Shown: positions 26,404-35,397, counted from the stretch's first letter. The stretch is DNA of 64,000 nt from Atopomonas sediminilitoris (GCF_022601735.1 NZ_JAKUMM010000002.1:372001-436000), one strand, 5' to 3'. Program-made: numbers and translations. The notes: generated by a model from the sequence alone, not told the origin.

Positions 26404-27083
26404 TGCACCTCGAACCTGCCGGTGCCAGCGCCGTGCAGGTGCTGTTTGATGAGGCGCCCAGCCCCGCCTTGAGTGAGCGCTTGGCCCAGTTGGCGTGCAC
26501 CCTGCGCGAGCGCGTGCCAGCCGTAGATGACGTGGTGCCGGCGTGGAACAGTCTGCTGGTGCATTACCGTTTGTCGCAGTGCGACTACCACCAAATGGTG
26601 GCCCAGCTGTGCCCGCTGCTTGAGCAGTGGCAAGCGCAGCCGGTGCGCGTTACTACTGCAGCGGCTTTGACCATTGAGGTCTGCTACGACCCGCGCGTGG
26701 CGTTGGATTTGCCGTGGCTGGCCGAGCAGTGTCGCTGCTCGGTGGCGGATGTCATCGCGCAGCACCACGCGGCGACTTATCGCGTGGGGGCGATCGGCTT
26801 TGCGCCGGGCTTTGCTTATCTCAGCGGCTTGGCGGCCGGTTTAGCGCAACCACGCCGCAGCACCCCGCGCACGGCGGTGCCGGCGGGCAGCGTGGCGATT
26901 GCCGAACAACAATGCGCCATCTACCCGCGCACTTCACCGGGCGGCTGGCACGTGGTGGGGCGCACCGCGCAGCGCTTGTTTGATCCTCAGCACACGCCGC
27001 CCAGCCCATGGCGCATCGGGGGCGAGGTGCGCTTTGTCGCCATCGACTACGCCACATTTATTGCCCAAGGCGGCCAGCTGTGA
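26403..27083 (+). CDS. pxpB: 5-oxoprolinase subunit PxpB (KipI family)
   Basis: 226 residues of the carboxyltransferase C/D (KipI) family. The N-terminal part ends in DVVPAWNSLLVHY; the C-terminal catalytic-like half has VEVCYDPR-type sequence (TIEVCYDPRVALDLPWL), VGAIGFAPGFAYLSGL, RSTPRTAVPAGSVAIA and the GGWHVVGRTAQRLFD block. It works as a complex with PxpC. Its ATG shares one base with the pxpA stop and its own stop overlaps the GTG of pxpC by four bases. In Bacillus the homologue KipI inhibits the sporulation kinase KinA, a role not expected here. Confidence 0.93.
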   Translation: MHLEPAGASAVQVLFDEAPSPALSERLAQLACTLRERVPAVDDVVPAWNSLLVHYRLSQCDYHQMVAQLCPLLEQWQAQPVRVTTAAALTIEVCYDPRVALDLPWLAEQCRCSVADVIAQHHAATYRVGAIGFAPGFAYLSGLAAGLAQPRRSTPRTAVPAGSVAIAEQQCAIYPRTSPGGWHVVGRTAQRLFDPQHTPPSPWRIGGEVRFVAIDYATFIAQGGQL

Positions 27084-28003
27084 GCGCCCTGCAAGTCATT
27101 CAGCCAGGGCCGTTAAGCCTGCTGATGGATGGAGGTCGGCATGGCTGGCTGCATCAGGGGGTTTCACCGAGCGGGCCGCTCGACGTCTTGAGTGCGGCGT
27201 GGGCCAATCGTTTGCTCGATAACCCAGCGCATGCGCCCCTGTTGGAGGTCAGCCTAGGCGGCGTGCAACTTCAAGCGCTGGACGATTGCCAGCTGGCCTT
27301 CACCGGCGCGCAGATGCCCTTGCAGGTGGCGGGCGTTGCCCAGCATCACGCGTCGAGCTTTATTTTGCGCGCCGGCGAGCGGCTGGAGATTGGCTACGCG
27401 CAGCGCGGCCAGCGCGGTTACTTGGCGATTGCCGGTGACTTTGCTGCGCCCGCGGTGTTGGGGAGTGTGGCCACCCAAGTGCAAGAAGGCTTAGGCGGGC
27501 TGCACGGTGACGGCCGCCCTTTGCAGGTGGGCGATACCTTGCGGGGTGGTTCGACCTTGTTACGCACTCAGCGCAGTGTGCCGTGGCGCTTTCGTCCGTC
27601 ACTGGCTGCGCAAGTGGTGCTCCGCTTGTTGCCGGGCGGCGATGTCGCAGCGTTCAGCGCCGCCAGCAAAGAAGCCTTTTTTGCCCAAACGTGGCAGCTC
27701 AGCGCCGCCAGTAATCGCATGGGCGCCCGTTTAGCCGGCAGCGCGTTGGCAGAGCCACCCCGGCTGATCTATTCCAAAGCCATGACCTTAGGCGCAGTCC
27801 AAGTACCGCCAGACGGGCAGCCCATCGTGCTTATGGCTGATCACCAAAGCATGGGCGGCTACCCGCTGCTCGGCTGGGTTCACCCGCTCGACTTGCCCGC
27901 TTTGGCGCAACTGCCTGCCGGTGGTCATGTGCGCTTTAGCAGCGTGAGTTTGGATGACATGCAGGCCGAATGGCGGACCTTTTACGCCTTCTTCACGCCC
28001 TAG
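27080..28003 (+). CDS. pxpC: 5-oxoprolinase subunit PxpC (KipA family)
   Basis: 307 residues of the carboxyltransferase A/B (KipA) family, the partner of PxpB. Blocks are LQVIQPGPLSLLMDGGRHGW, GVSPSGPLDVLSAAWANRLL, LEVSLGGVQL, RGYLAIAGDF, SNRMGARL and VLMADHQSMGGYPLLG, all diagnostic. GTG 27080 overlaps the pxpB stop (GTGA) and fits the family start; an earlier in-frame ATG lies inside pxpB. It ends the pyk-pxpABC unit. No kipR or permease gene is present. Confidence 0.93.
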   Translation: MSALQVIQPGPLSLLMDGGRHGWLHQGVSPSGPLDVLSAAWANRLLDNPAHAPLLEVSLGGVQLQALDDCQLAFTGAQMPLQVAGVAQHHASSFILRAGERLEIGYAQRGQRGYLAIAGDFAAPAVLGSVATQVQEGLGGLHGDGRPLQVGDTLRGGSTLLRTQRSVPWRFRPSLAAQVVLRLLPGGDVAAFSAASKEAFFAQTWQLSAASNRMGARLAGSALAEPPRLIYSKAMTLGAVQVPPDGQPIVLMADHQSMGGYPLLGWVHPLDLPALAQLPAGGHVRFSSVSLDDMQAEWRTFYAFFTP

Positions 28004-28045
28004 CGGCATATCGTGCGCGCTAGGCTTTGCCGCGAGCGATGAAAT

Positions 28046-28075
28046 CTGTCAGTTTGAGCATTATCGAACTGACAG
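28046..28075. promoter_or_regulatory. Perfect inverted repeat before the nitroreductase gene
   Basis: CTGTCAGTT (28046-28054) and AACTGACAG (28067-28075) form a perfect 9-bp dyad with a 12-base spacer. The right arm runs into the ribosome binding site AGGAG (28074-28078) of the nitroreductase gene. It could be the operator of a repressor dimer or an RNA hairpin that partly hides the binding site. There is no T run, so a terminator for pxpC is unlikely. Confidence 0.55.
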
Positions 28076-28083
28076 GAGCGCCT

Positions 28084-28821
28084 ATGAACGCCGCCACCGA
28101 GCTATCGCGAGCCGATGCCGCCACGCCACAAGCCTTGCGTGCCTTGATCGAAAGCCGCCGCGCCGTGCGGCGCTTCACCGCCGAACCGGTGCTCAAAGAG
28201 GTCATTCGTGACTGCCTAGAGCTGGCCGTGCTGGCACCCAACTCATGCAACTTGCAGCCGTGGAGCTTTCAGGTCATCCAAGACCCTGCGTTGCTCGCCC
28301 GCTTGCACCCGGTGTGCATGAGCCAGAACGCCGCCAAAGCGCCGCTGATCATCGCCGTATTAGCGCGCCCTGACACTTGGCGCACGGCATGCGCTGGGGT
28401 TATCCAGCACTGGCCAGAAGGCGAGCCTCCCGCGCTGATCGAACGGTTTTACCGCAAAACCGCACCGTTTCAATACAACCAAGGGCTGCTCGGCTGGCGC
28501 GGTTTTTTAAAGCGTCAATTGCTGCGCATCGTGGGACTGAAAAAAGCCTTGATGCGCACCCCCAACAGCCATGCCGACATGCGCGTGTGGGCAGTAAAGT
28601 CCACCGCGCTGGCGGCAGAAAACCTCATGCTGGCGTTCCAGAGCCACGGCTATTGCACCTGCCCGATGGAAGGCTTTGATCAGGTACGCCTGCGCCGCGT
28701 GCTGAGCCTCCCTAAGCAGGCCATCCCCATCATGTTGCTGGCCGTCGGCAAACCCGGCGACAAGGCCGTATACAATCCGCGCTTGCGCTTCCCCTTGGAT
28801 CAACACGTCAGCTGGCATTAA
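28084..28821 (+). CDS. Nitroreductase-family flavoprotein
   Basis: 245 residues. The FMN-binding start is typical: LIESRRAVRRFTAEPVLKEV then AVLAPNSCNLQPWSFQVIQD, and a later ALAAENLMLAFQSHGYCTCP block followed by IMLLAVGKPGDKAVYNPRLR. Such enzymes use NAD(P)H to reduce nitro compounds, quinones or enones; the natural substrate is unknown. ATG 28084 has AGGAG five bases upstream; the frame stays open further 5' but without a site. A perfect inverted repeat overlaps the ribosome binding site, and the FKBP gene starts two bases after the stop, so they are co-transcribed. Confidence 0.85.
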   Translation: MNAATELSRADAATPQALRALIESRRAVRRFTAEPVLKEVIRDCLELAVLAPNSCNLQPWSFQVIQDPALLARLHPVCMSQNAAKAPLIIAVLARPDTWRTACAGVIQHWPEGEPPALIERFYRKTAPFQYNQGLLGWRGFLKRQLLRIVGLKKALMRTPNSHADMRVWAVKSTALAAENLMLAFQSHGYCTCPMEGFDQVRLRRVLSLPKQAIPIMLLAVGKPGDKAVYNPRLRFPLDQHVSWH

Positions 28822-28823
28822 CC

Positions 28824-29174
28824 ATGAGCGATCAAGCAAACAAACCACTACACATCGAAGACCTGGTGCTCGGCGAGGGCAAAACCTGCGTCAAAGGCGC
28901 GCTGATCACCACCCAATACCGTGGCTGGCTCGCCGATGGCAGCGAGTTCGACTCCTCGTACGCACGCGGCAAACCCTTCCAGTGCGTGATCGGCAGCCGC
29001 CGCGTGATCGCCGGCTGGGACCAAGGCCTGATGGGCATGCAGGTCGGCGGCAAACGCAAACTGTTCGTCCCCGCGCATTTGGGCTACGGCGAGCGCAGTG
29101 TCGGCAGCATCCCGCCGAACTCGGACTTGTGGTTCGAGATCGAGCTGCTCGAAGTGCTCACCCGTGATGATTAA
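28824..29174 (+). CDS. FKBP-type peptidyl-prolyl cis-trans isomerase
   Basis: A 116-residue single-domain FKBP without signal peptide, so cytoplasmic. The active-site pattern is clear: VKGALITTQYRGWLADGSEF then DSS, VIAGWDQGLMGMQVGGKRKL, FVPAHLGYGERSVGSIPPNS and LWFEIELLEVL. It speeds up proline isomerisation in protein folding. It starts two bases after the nitroreductase stop. Its stop faces the LysR gene 25 bases away. Confidence 0.92.
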   Translation: MSDQANKPLHIEDLVLGEGKTCVKGALITTQYRGWLADGSEFDSSYARGKPFQCVIGSRRVIAGWDQGLMGMQVGGKRKLFVPAHLGYGERSVGSIPPNSDLWFEIELLEVLTRDD

Positions 29175-29199
29175 GCCCGCGCGGTGAAACGCGACGAGC

Positions 29200-30090
29200 T
29201 TATTCCCAATACAACCCATCCACCTGCCAGTGCTCGGCCAGATAGTCGATCAGTGCGCGCACGAGCGGTTGTTGATAGCTGCGCGATAGGTACACCGCCC
29301 ACAGGGCATGGCGTGGTGGTGGGGTGTCGAGCAGCAGGGCGTTTAGCTTGCCCTGATTGAGTAATGGCTTGGCCAGATCGCAGGGCAGTAGAGCGATGCC
29401 CATGCCGCGCAGGCAGGCGTTGAGTAAGGTGCCCATGTCGTTGGCGAACAGTTGGCCGTGTATCGGCTGAGCGAGCACGCCGGCGTTGTGCAAAAAGTGC
29501 CAGTGTTGTTGGCCAAGATGCACTAGGCAGCGGTGCTGGCTTAGTTCGCTGGGGCTATTGGGGACGCGGTGCTGCGCTAAATAGCTGGGGCTGGCACAGA
29601 CCACTGAATCAATCGCCAACAAGCGGCGGGCGATTAATTGTTCATCCGGCTGCACGGCAAAGCGCAGGGCAATATCGACGCGCTCATCCACCAGCTGCGC
29701 ATTGTGATCAGACAGTTGCAAATGCACGCGCACCGCAGGGTGCAGCTGCATAAACGCGCTGAGTTGATCGAGCAGGCTGTTTTGCCCAACGCCCGCTGGG
29801 GCGGCAATGCGGATATCCCCTTGCAGGGCTTGTTGGCTACGGGCGCTGGCTTCCAAGGCGGCGGCTTCGTTGAGCAGGCGTTCGCAGTGCACCAGCGCAT
29901 CACTGCCGGCGCTGGTGAGGCTGACGCGGCGCGTAGTGCGGTGCAGTAAGCGCAAATTCAGCCACTGCTCCACCTCTTGCACATGGCGGCTCACTTGCAC
30001 GCGGCTGAGCTGTAAATGCTCGGCGGCAGCGGTAAAGCTGCCGCGATTAGTCACTTCTACAAAGCTGCGCAGGGCGTCGAGTTTGTCCAT
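29200..30090 (-). CDS. LysR-family transcriptional regulator
   Basis: 296 residues starting MDKLDALRSFVEVTNRGSFT. The winged helix-turn-helix covers residues 1-60 (FTAAAEHLQLSRVQVSRHVQ then RTTRRVSLT), and a substrate-binding-like effector domain follows (GDIRIAAPAGVG, YLAQHRVP, CLRGMGIALLPCDLA). The frame is open farther upstream, but ATG 30090 is the family start. The gene diverges from an NAD(P)-binding oxidoreductase gene 104 bases away, the usual layout of a LysR regulator and its target. Two dyads lie in the gap. The effector is unknown. Confidence 0.9.
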   Translation of the reverse strand: MDKLDALRSFVEVTNRGSFTAAAEHLQLSRVQVSRHVQEVEQWLNLRLLHRTTRRVSLTSAGSDALVHCERLLNEAAALEASARSQQALQGDIRIAAPAGVGQNSLLDQLSAFMQLHPAVRVHLQLSDHNAQLVDERVDIALRFAVQPDEQLIARRLLAIDSVVCASPSYLAQHRVPNSPSELSQHRCLVHLGQQHWHFLHNAGVLAQPIHGQLFANDMGTLLNACLRGMGIALLPCDLAKPLLNQGKLNALLLDTPPPRHALWAVYLSRSYQQPLVRALIDYLAEHWQVDGLYWE

Positions 30091-30107
30091 TTTTGTTTCT
30101 TTATGCG

Positions 30108-30142
30108 TAATAAACTGCTTCATTAAAGCGCGTTTATCGCGC
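30108..30142. promoter_or_regulatory. Dyads in the LysR/oxidoreductase intergenic region
   Basis: Three overlapping inverted repeats are seen: TAAT-N10-ATTA (30108-30125), ATAAAC-N16-GTTTAT (30110-30137) and the hairpin GCGCG-TTTAT-CGCGC (30128-30142). One of the AT-rich dyads is a plausible site for the adjacent LysR protein controlling both divergent genes. None fits T-N11-A exactly, so the call is tentative. Confidence 0.4.
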
Positions 30143-30194
30143 CTTGGCTGCTCAATAAGCTGTTCTCCGTGCAATCACCCACAGGAGACACACC

Positions 30195-30827
30195 ATGAAC
30201 ATTGCAGTTTTAGGCGCTAGCGGCTGGCTGGGCTCAACCATCAGTGCAGAAGCCTTAGCCCGCGGTCACCGCGTGATCGGCTTGGCGCGTAACCCGCAAG
30301 GCCTGCCGGAAGGCGTTACCCCACGTGCGTTCGATCTAAATACCGAGCAATCACTGGCCGAGGCGCTGGCTGGCGCAGACCTGCTGATCGCCAGTGTGGG
30401 CGGGCGCGCTGCCGGCAATCACGAGATCGTGCCGGCCACCGCCGCGCGCTTGTTGGCCGAGCTGCCTAAAACGGGCGTTAAGCGCCTGTTGTGGGTGGGC
30501 GGCGCCGGCAGTTTAGAAGTAGCGCCGGGCGAAGTCTTAGTCGCTCAGCCAAGCTTTCCGGCGGAATACAAAGCCGAAGCGATCGCCCAAGGTGAAGCGC
30601 TGGCGGTGTTCCGTGATAGCCCAAGCCCGCTGGCGTGGACGTTTGTAAGCCCCGCCGCAGAAATCTTCCCCGGCGAGCGCAGCGGCGCTTATCGCTTAGG
30701 CGGCGACCAGTTGCTGGTGGATGGCGAAGGCCGCAGTCGCATTACCGCCAAAGACTACGCAGTGGCCCTGCTGGACATAGTTGAGCAAGGTGCTCCTGCG
30801 CAAAAACGCGTTAGTGTGGCGTATTAA
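30195..30827 (+). CDS. NAD(P)-binding oxidoreductase (atypical SDR, YwnB-like)
   Basis: 210 residues with an N-terminal Rossmann fold, MNIAVLGASGWLGSTISAEA, of the NAD(P)H-binding atypical short-chain dehydrogenase group. Further blocks are DLLIASVGGRAAGNHEIVPA, KRLLWVGGAGSLEVAPG and WTFVSPAAEIFPGERSGAYR then RITAKDYAVALLDIVE. These proteins often act as NADPH-dependent reductases or sensors of redox state; the exact substrate is unknown. AGGAGA lies upstream of ATG 30195. It is divergent from the LysR gene, which probably controls it. Confidence 0.85.
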   Translation: MNIAVLGASGWLGSTISAEALARGHRVIGLARNPQGLPEGVTPRAFDLNTEQSLAEALAGADLLIASVGGRAAGNHEIVPATAARLLAELPKTGVKRLLWVGGAGSLEVAPGEVLVAQPSFPAEYKAEAIAQGEALAVFRDSPSPLAWTFVSPAAEIFPGERSGAYRLGGDQLLVDGEGRSRITAKDYAVALLDIVEQGAPAQKRVSVAY

Positions 30828-30969
30828 GGGGCTAGTGGCAGGCGTAGCGACAACAAGGCTGCTGCAAGCGAGCATCAAGCGGGCGGGTTAGCCATAGGCG
30901 TAACCCGCCCCACGCTGTATGGAGATGGTATTTATCTGACAGTTGACAGGCAGAAAAGGAAGAAAAGAG

Positions 30970-31015
30970 AAAAGGGGACTGATTTTAGGCACGGGTTTTC
31001 CGAGCCTAGTGCTGA
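30970..31015 (+). repeat. Left boundary repeat of the restriction-modification island
   Basis: AAAAGGGGACTGATTTT (30970-30986) followed by a hairpin with arms TAGGC-A-CGG and CCG-A-GCCTA (30986-31009), then GTGC. A related copy lies at 35436-35468 on the other side of the two-gene island, in the same orientation. The A-run, GGG(G)AC-GATTT core resembles a motif common around REP-associated (RAYT) transposase sites in gammaproteobacteria; no transposase gene is present here. The stretch 30828-30969 before it holds no gene that I can see. Confidence 0.6.
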
Positions 31016-31034
31016 GCATGCAAGTTATGGCCTT

Positions 31035-31829
31035 TCACTGCACATAGGCTTTTGCAAAGGCTGCGATTTTCTGGGTGGCCTGATAATCGACCAGTTGCAG
31101 GCCGCGTTCCTGGATGCTGTCCTTGGCTATCTGCACCGCTTTGCGGTGGCGGGGCGAATCGTTCTCTGCTATGAGCACGTTTTTCAGCTGAATAACCCCT
31201 TCCCGTTCTGCACGCACGAACTTCATCAGCCACTGATCGCAGTGGTCGAGGATCGCGCTCGGTTCGGCCTGATCAAAAGCTAAGGGCTTGATGGCGGCCA
31301 CAACCTCACTGCGATGAACCAAGGGTAGGTGCAGCTTGGTCAGGTCACCGGTCAGGGTGTCATCACGGAAGCTGCGGATAGAGGCTTCCGTGAACAGGGT
31401 GCGAATTTCACGCACCATGACTTCCTCTCGACGATCACGCGCCATGCCTTGGCGGTCGATATAGCGGCCAAACAGCTCATCAAGCGTCGCGTCAAAGTTT
31501 TCCACCAGGATCGAGCGCATGGGGCTGAAGCGAATCAGCGACTCCTTGGGCTCGGTCAGGAAGCGGAAGTGGTTAACGATTTGGCTCTCTTGTGCTTCTG
31601 TCGTCATCGCTCGCACAGCATCCAGCTCGTTCTGGGCTATTTCCAGGGCCTTGGCGAAAACTGGGGCGCAGCCGAAGAAATGGTTAACCCTTTCCAAGTT
31701 CTCACTGGCCAGCCTGTACTCCATGCGCCTGCTGGCCGGGGCCGAGAGAACGATGCCGGCATTGGCAAACTCATCAGTTTCGACAAAAGGCGCAAAGCGC
31801 ACGATGCAGTAGATGCAGGCGTCGCTCAT
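31035..31829 (-). CDS. DUF3037-domain protein, partner of the MmeI-like enzyme
   Basis: 264 residues without signal peptide or membrane segment. The first 115 or so match DUF3037: ACIYCIVRFAPFVETDEFAN then AGIVLSAPASRRMEYRLA and NHFRFLTEPKESLIRFSPMR. The remainder is charged and helical, with a block NVLIAENDSPRHRKAVQIAK. DUF3037 has no known activity and in many genomes sits next to a HipA-like kinase gene; none is present here. It lies 25 bases after the stop of the MmeI-like gene on the same strand, so they form an operon. A helper, specificity or control role in the restriction module is inference from position only. Confidence 0.75.
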   Translation of the reverse strand: MSDACIYCIVRFAPFVETDEFANAGIVLSAPASRRMEYRLASENLERVNHFFGCAPVFAKALEIAQNELDAVRAMTTEAQESQIVNHFRFLTEPKESLIRFSPMRSILVENFDATLDELFGRYIDRQGMARDRREEVMVREIRTLFTEASIRSFRDDTLTGDLTKLHLPLVHRSEVVAAIKPLAFDQAEPSAILDHCDQWLMKFVRAEREGVIQLKNVLIAENDSPRHRKAVQIAKDSIQERGLQLVDYQATQKIAAFAKAYVQ

Positions 31830-31854
31830 ATGGGTGTGCTGTTAGCCCCCTGCA

Positions 31855-34800
31855 TCAGCTGGCCAGACGATACTGGTCTGCGTCCTGTTGCACCATGCCC
31901 AGCTCTTCCAGGGCATCCAGTACGGCCTGAACAGCGACCTTGGGTGAGCGTTTGAACTGGGCGGCGAGTGCGTCGGCGGGTAGTGGGCTTTGGCCGAGCG
32001 CATGGCGTACGGCAGCGACCTGTTCGCGCATTTGCTTGGGCCAGGTGAGCTTGCCGGTGGCGGCTGCGGCGGCCGGGATGGATTCGAAATCCGTTGTGTC
32101 GTCTAGCTCGGCTTCGCTTTGCTCCGGCGCGACGGCGGCGCTCGGGTTCTGGTACTCGGGGCGCAGCCAGCGGATATGACCACGGGCTTCCTCTGCAGCG
32201 CGTTCGCTGTTCAGCGCGACAAGGCGGCACAGCAACTCTTCTTCTGCTTCTGCCTGGGCTTCGGACTTATCCGGTAGCGGTGTGGTAGCGCCTGGCTTAC
32301 CAGCCAGTTGCTCGGCCAAATCACTCCAGCCATAGGCGGCGAAGACAGCACGATCTAGTTCATCGTGCAGTTCGCGCAGCAAGGAGACCAGGCCCTGTTC
32401 GTGGATGGTCTTGTCTTTGGCGTTCAGCTGCTCGCCGGCACGCAGCTTTTCCAGCACGTTATACATGCCGGTTAGGGTGAGCCCTGGGTGCTGGGCCTGC
32501 TGGCGTTTGCGGTGTGCGTCCAAGCGTTCGGCCAGTTCGTAGATTCGCGCCTGCTGGGCGTGTGTGGCATCTGGGAAGGGGAAGGTTTCGAAGCAGTGGT
32601 TCTTTGTATAGCGAGCACGATCCTCAAGTGTTCCCCCAGCAGCAAAGGCCCATAGAGCATGCAGGCGGCTGCTGAGCACGCCGAAGAACAGCGGTGAATC
32701 AAGCGCAATTGCCATCAAAGAGCCGTCAGCTAGTGCTGTGCATGAATCTAGTAGTACGAATAGACGATGCTTGGCCACTTCCGAGGTGGCAATAAACGAT
32801 GAGGTATTGGACAGTGCGGCACGCATGCCTGGGCGAGCTTCACCAAACAGCCACCAGCGCTCTCGGTGAGCTTTGCGATTTACATGGTCGCGAAATGGCT
32901 TCACTTCGGTTAACAAGCGCTGATAAAGCAAAGGATGCATGCACTCTGCATCCTGTTGCTCCAGGCCAAAGAAGTCGATTACCCATTCGGGTTGCCGGAC
33001 TTTTGTCAGATCACTACCTGTCCAGTACTCGCGGATAACAGCTGCGTCAGCTCCATCATTCAGTAGTTTGCTGCGTGTCTCGGGAGTCAGGCGGAAGCCA
33101 TCTCCTACGAGCTTTACACCCTGGAAACACGTGCCGGCAGAGGCCTTCAGAGGCTGGGCAGCTGAGACCTTAGCTCCGACGCTCAGGTCGGCGGAAATGG
33201 CTCCTTGCATCTGTACGAGCTGAGCGTCGATGACATCGCTTTCCTGCTCAGAAGCCTCCTCTCGGACTACGGTCGAGAGGCAGCCAGTCAGTGATTCCGC
33301 GGTGCCGACGGTCATCGCTATGCGCACAGCGGCGCCGTCCCCGGCGTCAACCCAGGGGTGATCGGGAATGGCATATGCAAGGCTTAGCGGTTTCTTGGCG
33401 CTGATTTGAGCCTCAAGGATGCGACGATTGAAGGTCTGCTTGATGCTGTTTGTAGTGATAAAGCCAAAGCGTTTTGCCTGCCCGGCGCGTGTCGTTTCAG
33501 CAGCGATATGCCACCAGTACATAACGAAGTCCGCCGACTCAGGTACCTCCGGCCAAGTGCCGCGCACGGCATCGACATAGCCGTCGCCCAGCGCCGTCCG
33601 CATGCGCTTGTTACCTATAAACGGCGGATTGCCCACGATGTAATCCGCCTGCGGCCACTCGGCCTTGCGTGGGTTGCGATAGATGTACTGCTCCACTTGC
33701 GCCGACTCATCCGGCACCTGTTCGTCGGTAATCGGGCTGGTCTTGGTGGTGATGCCGTCCCAGCTGGTGATGGGTTTGCCGGTTTCGTCGCGCAGTAGCT
33801 CCACGGCGTCATAGGCAATCAGTGCATCGCGGTGTTCGATATTGTGGAAGTCACGCAGCACCGGCTCGGGCGGGTTGACCTTGCCGTGGGTGCGGAAGTG
33901 CCATTGCAGGTAGCCGATCCACAGCACCATTTCGGCGATACGGGCGGCGCGCGGGTTGATCTCCATGCCGAGGAACTGATGTGGGTCGACGGTAAGGCCT
34001 TCGGTGTCCAGCATGCCGGTTTGGCCCAAATCGCCCAGCAGGTTGAGCACCTCGCCTTCGAGGCGCTTCATGTGCTCCAGGGTGACGTAAAGGAAGTTGC
34101 CGCTGCCGCAGGCCGGGTCGAGTACGCGTACGTCGCACAGGTGGCGCTGGAAGGCTTTCACTTCTGCAATGGCTTCCTTGTGCTTGCCCAGGCTTTCGTA
34201 GGTCAGTGCTGCCGCCTGTACTTCCTTCCACTCGGCGCGCAGTGGCTCGATCACGGTAGGCAGCACCAGGCGTTCAACGTAGGCGCGAGGGGTGTAATGC
34301 GCGCCCAGCTTATGGCGCTCGCGCGGGTTCAGCGCACGCTCCAGCAGGGTGCCGAAGATGGCCGGTTCCACATGGCGCCAGTCAGCCTCGGAGGCCTTTA
34401 GCAGCAGCTCCATCTGATCGCGGTCGAGGGCGATGGCCGACGCCTCGGCGAACAGGCCGCCGTTGAACTTGAGCACGGTGCTTTCCAGAATCGGCGAGAA
34501 CCCGCCGCTGTTCATGGTTTGCCAGAGGTGTTCGAGCATCGGCGCAAAGGTGTCGGGCTTGTTCTTCAGGCGCTGCAGCAGTTCGGTAAAACCACGCTCG
34601 GGCAGTAGGCCAACGTCCTCGGCAAACATGGTGAACAGGGCGCGCATCAGGAAGCTGGAAACCAGCTGTGGTGAGTGACCAGCGGCCTCCAGGGACTTCG
34701 CCAGTTTGGCCAACTGATCGGCAATTTCGCGGGTGACCTTGGCCGAGCGGCGTGCCGGGTCGAGGCTGAGTGGGTCAAGCCAAACGGCACTAAGGCGCTC

Positions 34801-35301
34801 GCGCACGTCTTCTTTGCGCAGGTCTTCAAGGCGGATGCGGTGGCTGCGTGAATCTGGGTAGGGCGTGTAGGTGGCGCCGGAGCGGCTGAACTCGGCATAC
34901 AGCTCGATGTTACGGCCCACGTCCACCACCAGGATGAACGGCGGGCGGCCTTCTTCGGCGGGCAGAGCGCGGGCGTACTGGTCGGCCTGGTTGTGGGCCT
35001 TGAGCATGGCCTTGTCCCAGCCGGAGCTGTCTAGGGTCTTGCCGGTTTGCTTGGCCTCCAGCACGAAGCTGCCGCGCTTGTAGAGGTCAATAAAGCCATT
35101 GTTGCTGCTGCCGTCAGGCTGGTTGATGACTACGCGGCGCTCAAACACATAGGCGTTGTCGCGGGTGTCGTCGCCGGCAGGCTCTGGCAGTGGCAGGCCA
35201 AGGAGGCTGCACAGCTCGGTGAGGAACAACTGGTAGTTGGCGCGCTCGGTGCCGCCAGCGTCTTTCCAACGAGCGAGGAAGGTGTCCAAGTGTTCCATCA
35301 C
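31855..35301 (-). CDS. MmeI-like (type IIL) fused restriction endonuclease-DNA methyltransferase
   Basis: 1148 residues in one chain. Residues 72-84 carry a PD-(D/E)xK nuclease as Asp72-x9-Glu82-Ala-Lys84, the same spacing known for MmeI. A helical connector follows, then an N6-adenine methyltransferase with SAM motif DPACGSG at 395-401 and catalytic NPPF at 558-561, a target-recognition region (about 700-900) and a C-terminal part. MmeI is about 920 residues; the extra length is mainly an Ala/Glu-rich linker and a winged-helix-like end ([20 protein letters not shown] then ALEELGMVQ). Such enzymes methylate one strand of an asymmetric site and cut about 20 bases away. The reading frame and both active sites are intact. 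GTG 35301 has GGAG seven bases upstream; ATG 35298 is possible. The DUF3037 gene follows. Confidence 0.88.
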   Translation of the reverse strand: MMEHLDTFLARWKDAGGTERANYQLFLTELCSLLGLPLPEPAGDDTRDNAYVFERRVVINQPDGSSNNGFIDLYKRGSFVLEAKQTGKTLDSSGWDKAMLKAHNQADQYARALPAEEGRPPFILVVDVGRNIELYAEFSRSGATYTPYPDSRSHRIRLEDLRKEDVRERLSAVWLDPLSLDPARRSAKVTREIADQLAKLAKSLEAAGHSPQLVSSFLMRALFTMFAEDVGLLPERGFTELLQRLKNKPDTFAPMLEHLWQTMNSGGFSPILESTVLKFNGGLFAEASAIALDRDQMELLLKASEADWRHVEPAIFGTLLERALNPRERHKLGAHYTPRAYVERLVLPTVIEPLRAEWKEVQAAALTYESLGKHKEAIAEVKAFQRHLCDVRVLDPACGSGNFLYVTLEHMKRLEGEVLNLLGDLGQTGMLDTEGLTVDPHQFLGMEINPRAARIAEMVLWIGYLQWHFRTHGKVNPPEPVLRDFHNIEHRDALIAYDAVELLRDETGKPITSWDGITTKTSPITDEQVPDESAQVEQYIYRNPRKAEWPQADYIVGNPPFIGNKRMRTALGDGYVDAVRGTWPEVPESADFVMYWWHIAAETTRAGQAKRFGFITTNSIKQTFNRRILEAQISAKKPLSLAYAIPDHPWVDAGDGAAVRIAMTVGTAESLTGCLSTVVREEASEQESDVIDAQLVQMQGAISADLSVGAKVSAAQPLKASAGTCFQGVKLVGDGFRLTPETRSKLLNDGADAAVIREYWTGSDLTKVRQPEWVIDFFGLEQQDAECMHPLLYQRLLTEVKPFRDHVNRKAHRERWWLFGEARPGMRAALSNTSSFIATSEVAKHRLFVLLDSCTALADGSLMAIALDSPLFFGVLSSRLHALWAFAAGGTLEDRARYTKNHCFETFPFPDATHAQQARIYELAERLDAHRKRQQAQHPGLTLTGMYNVLEKLRAGEQLNAKDKTIHEQGLVSLLRELHDELDRAVFAAYGWSDLAEQLAGKPGATTPLPDKSEAQAEAEEELLCRLVALNSERAAEEARGHIRWLRPEYQNPSAAVAPEQSEAELDDTTDFESIPAAAAATGKLTWPKQMREQVAAVRHALGQSPLPADALAAQFKRSPKVAVQAVLDALEELGMVQQDADQYRLAS

Positions 35302-35397
35302 GGTATTGCTCCGACAACTAGAAAAGCTGGGATTCTAACGGAGAGGTCAGGTCTAGGGTATGGCATCGCAAAACTGCGTAGTTGAGTGCAGTTTGGA

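Noticed and set aside
28004..28083. Terminator for pxpC at the 28046-28075 inverted repeat
   Set aside because: There is no T run after the stem and the repeat overlaps the next ribosome binding site, so a regulatory role is more likely.
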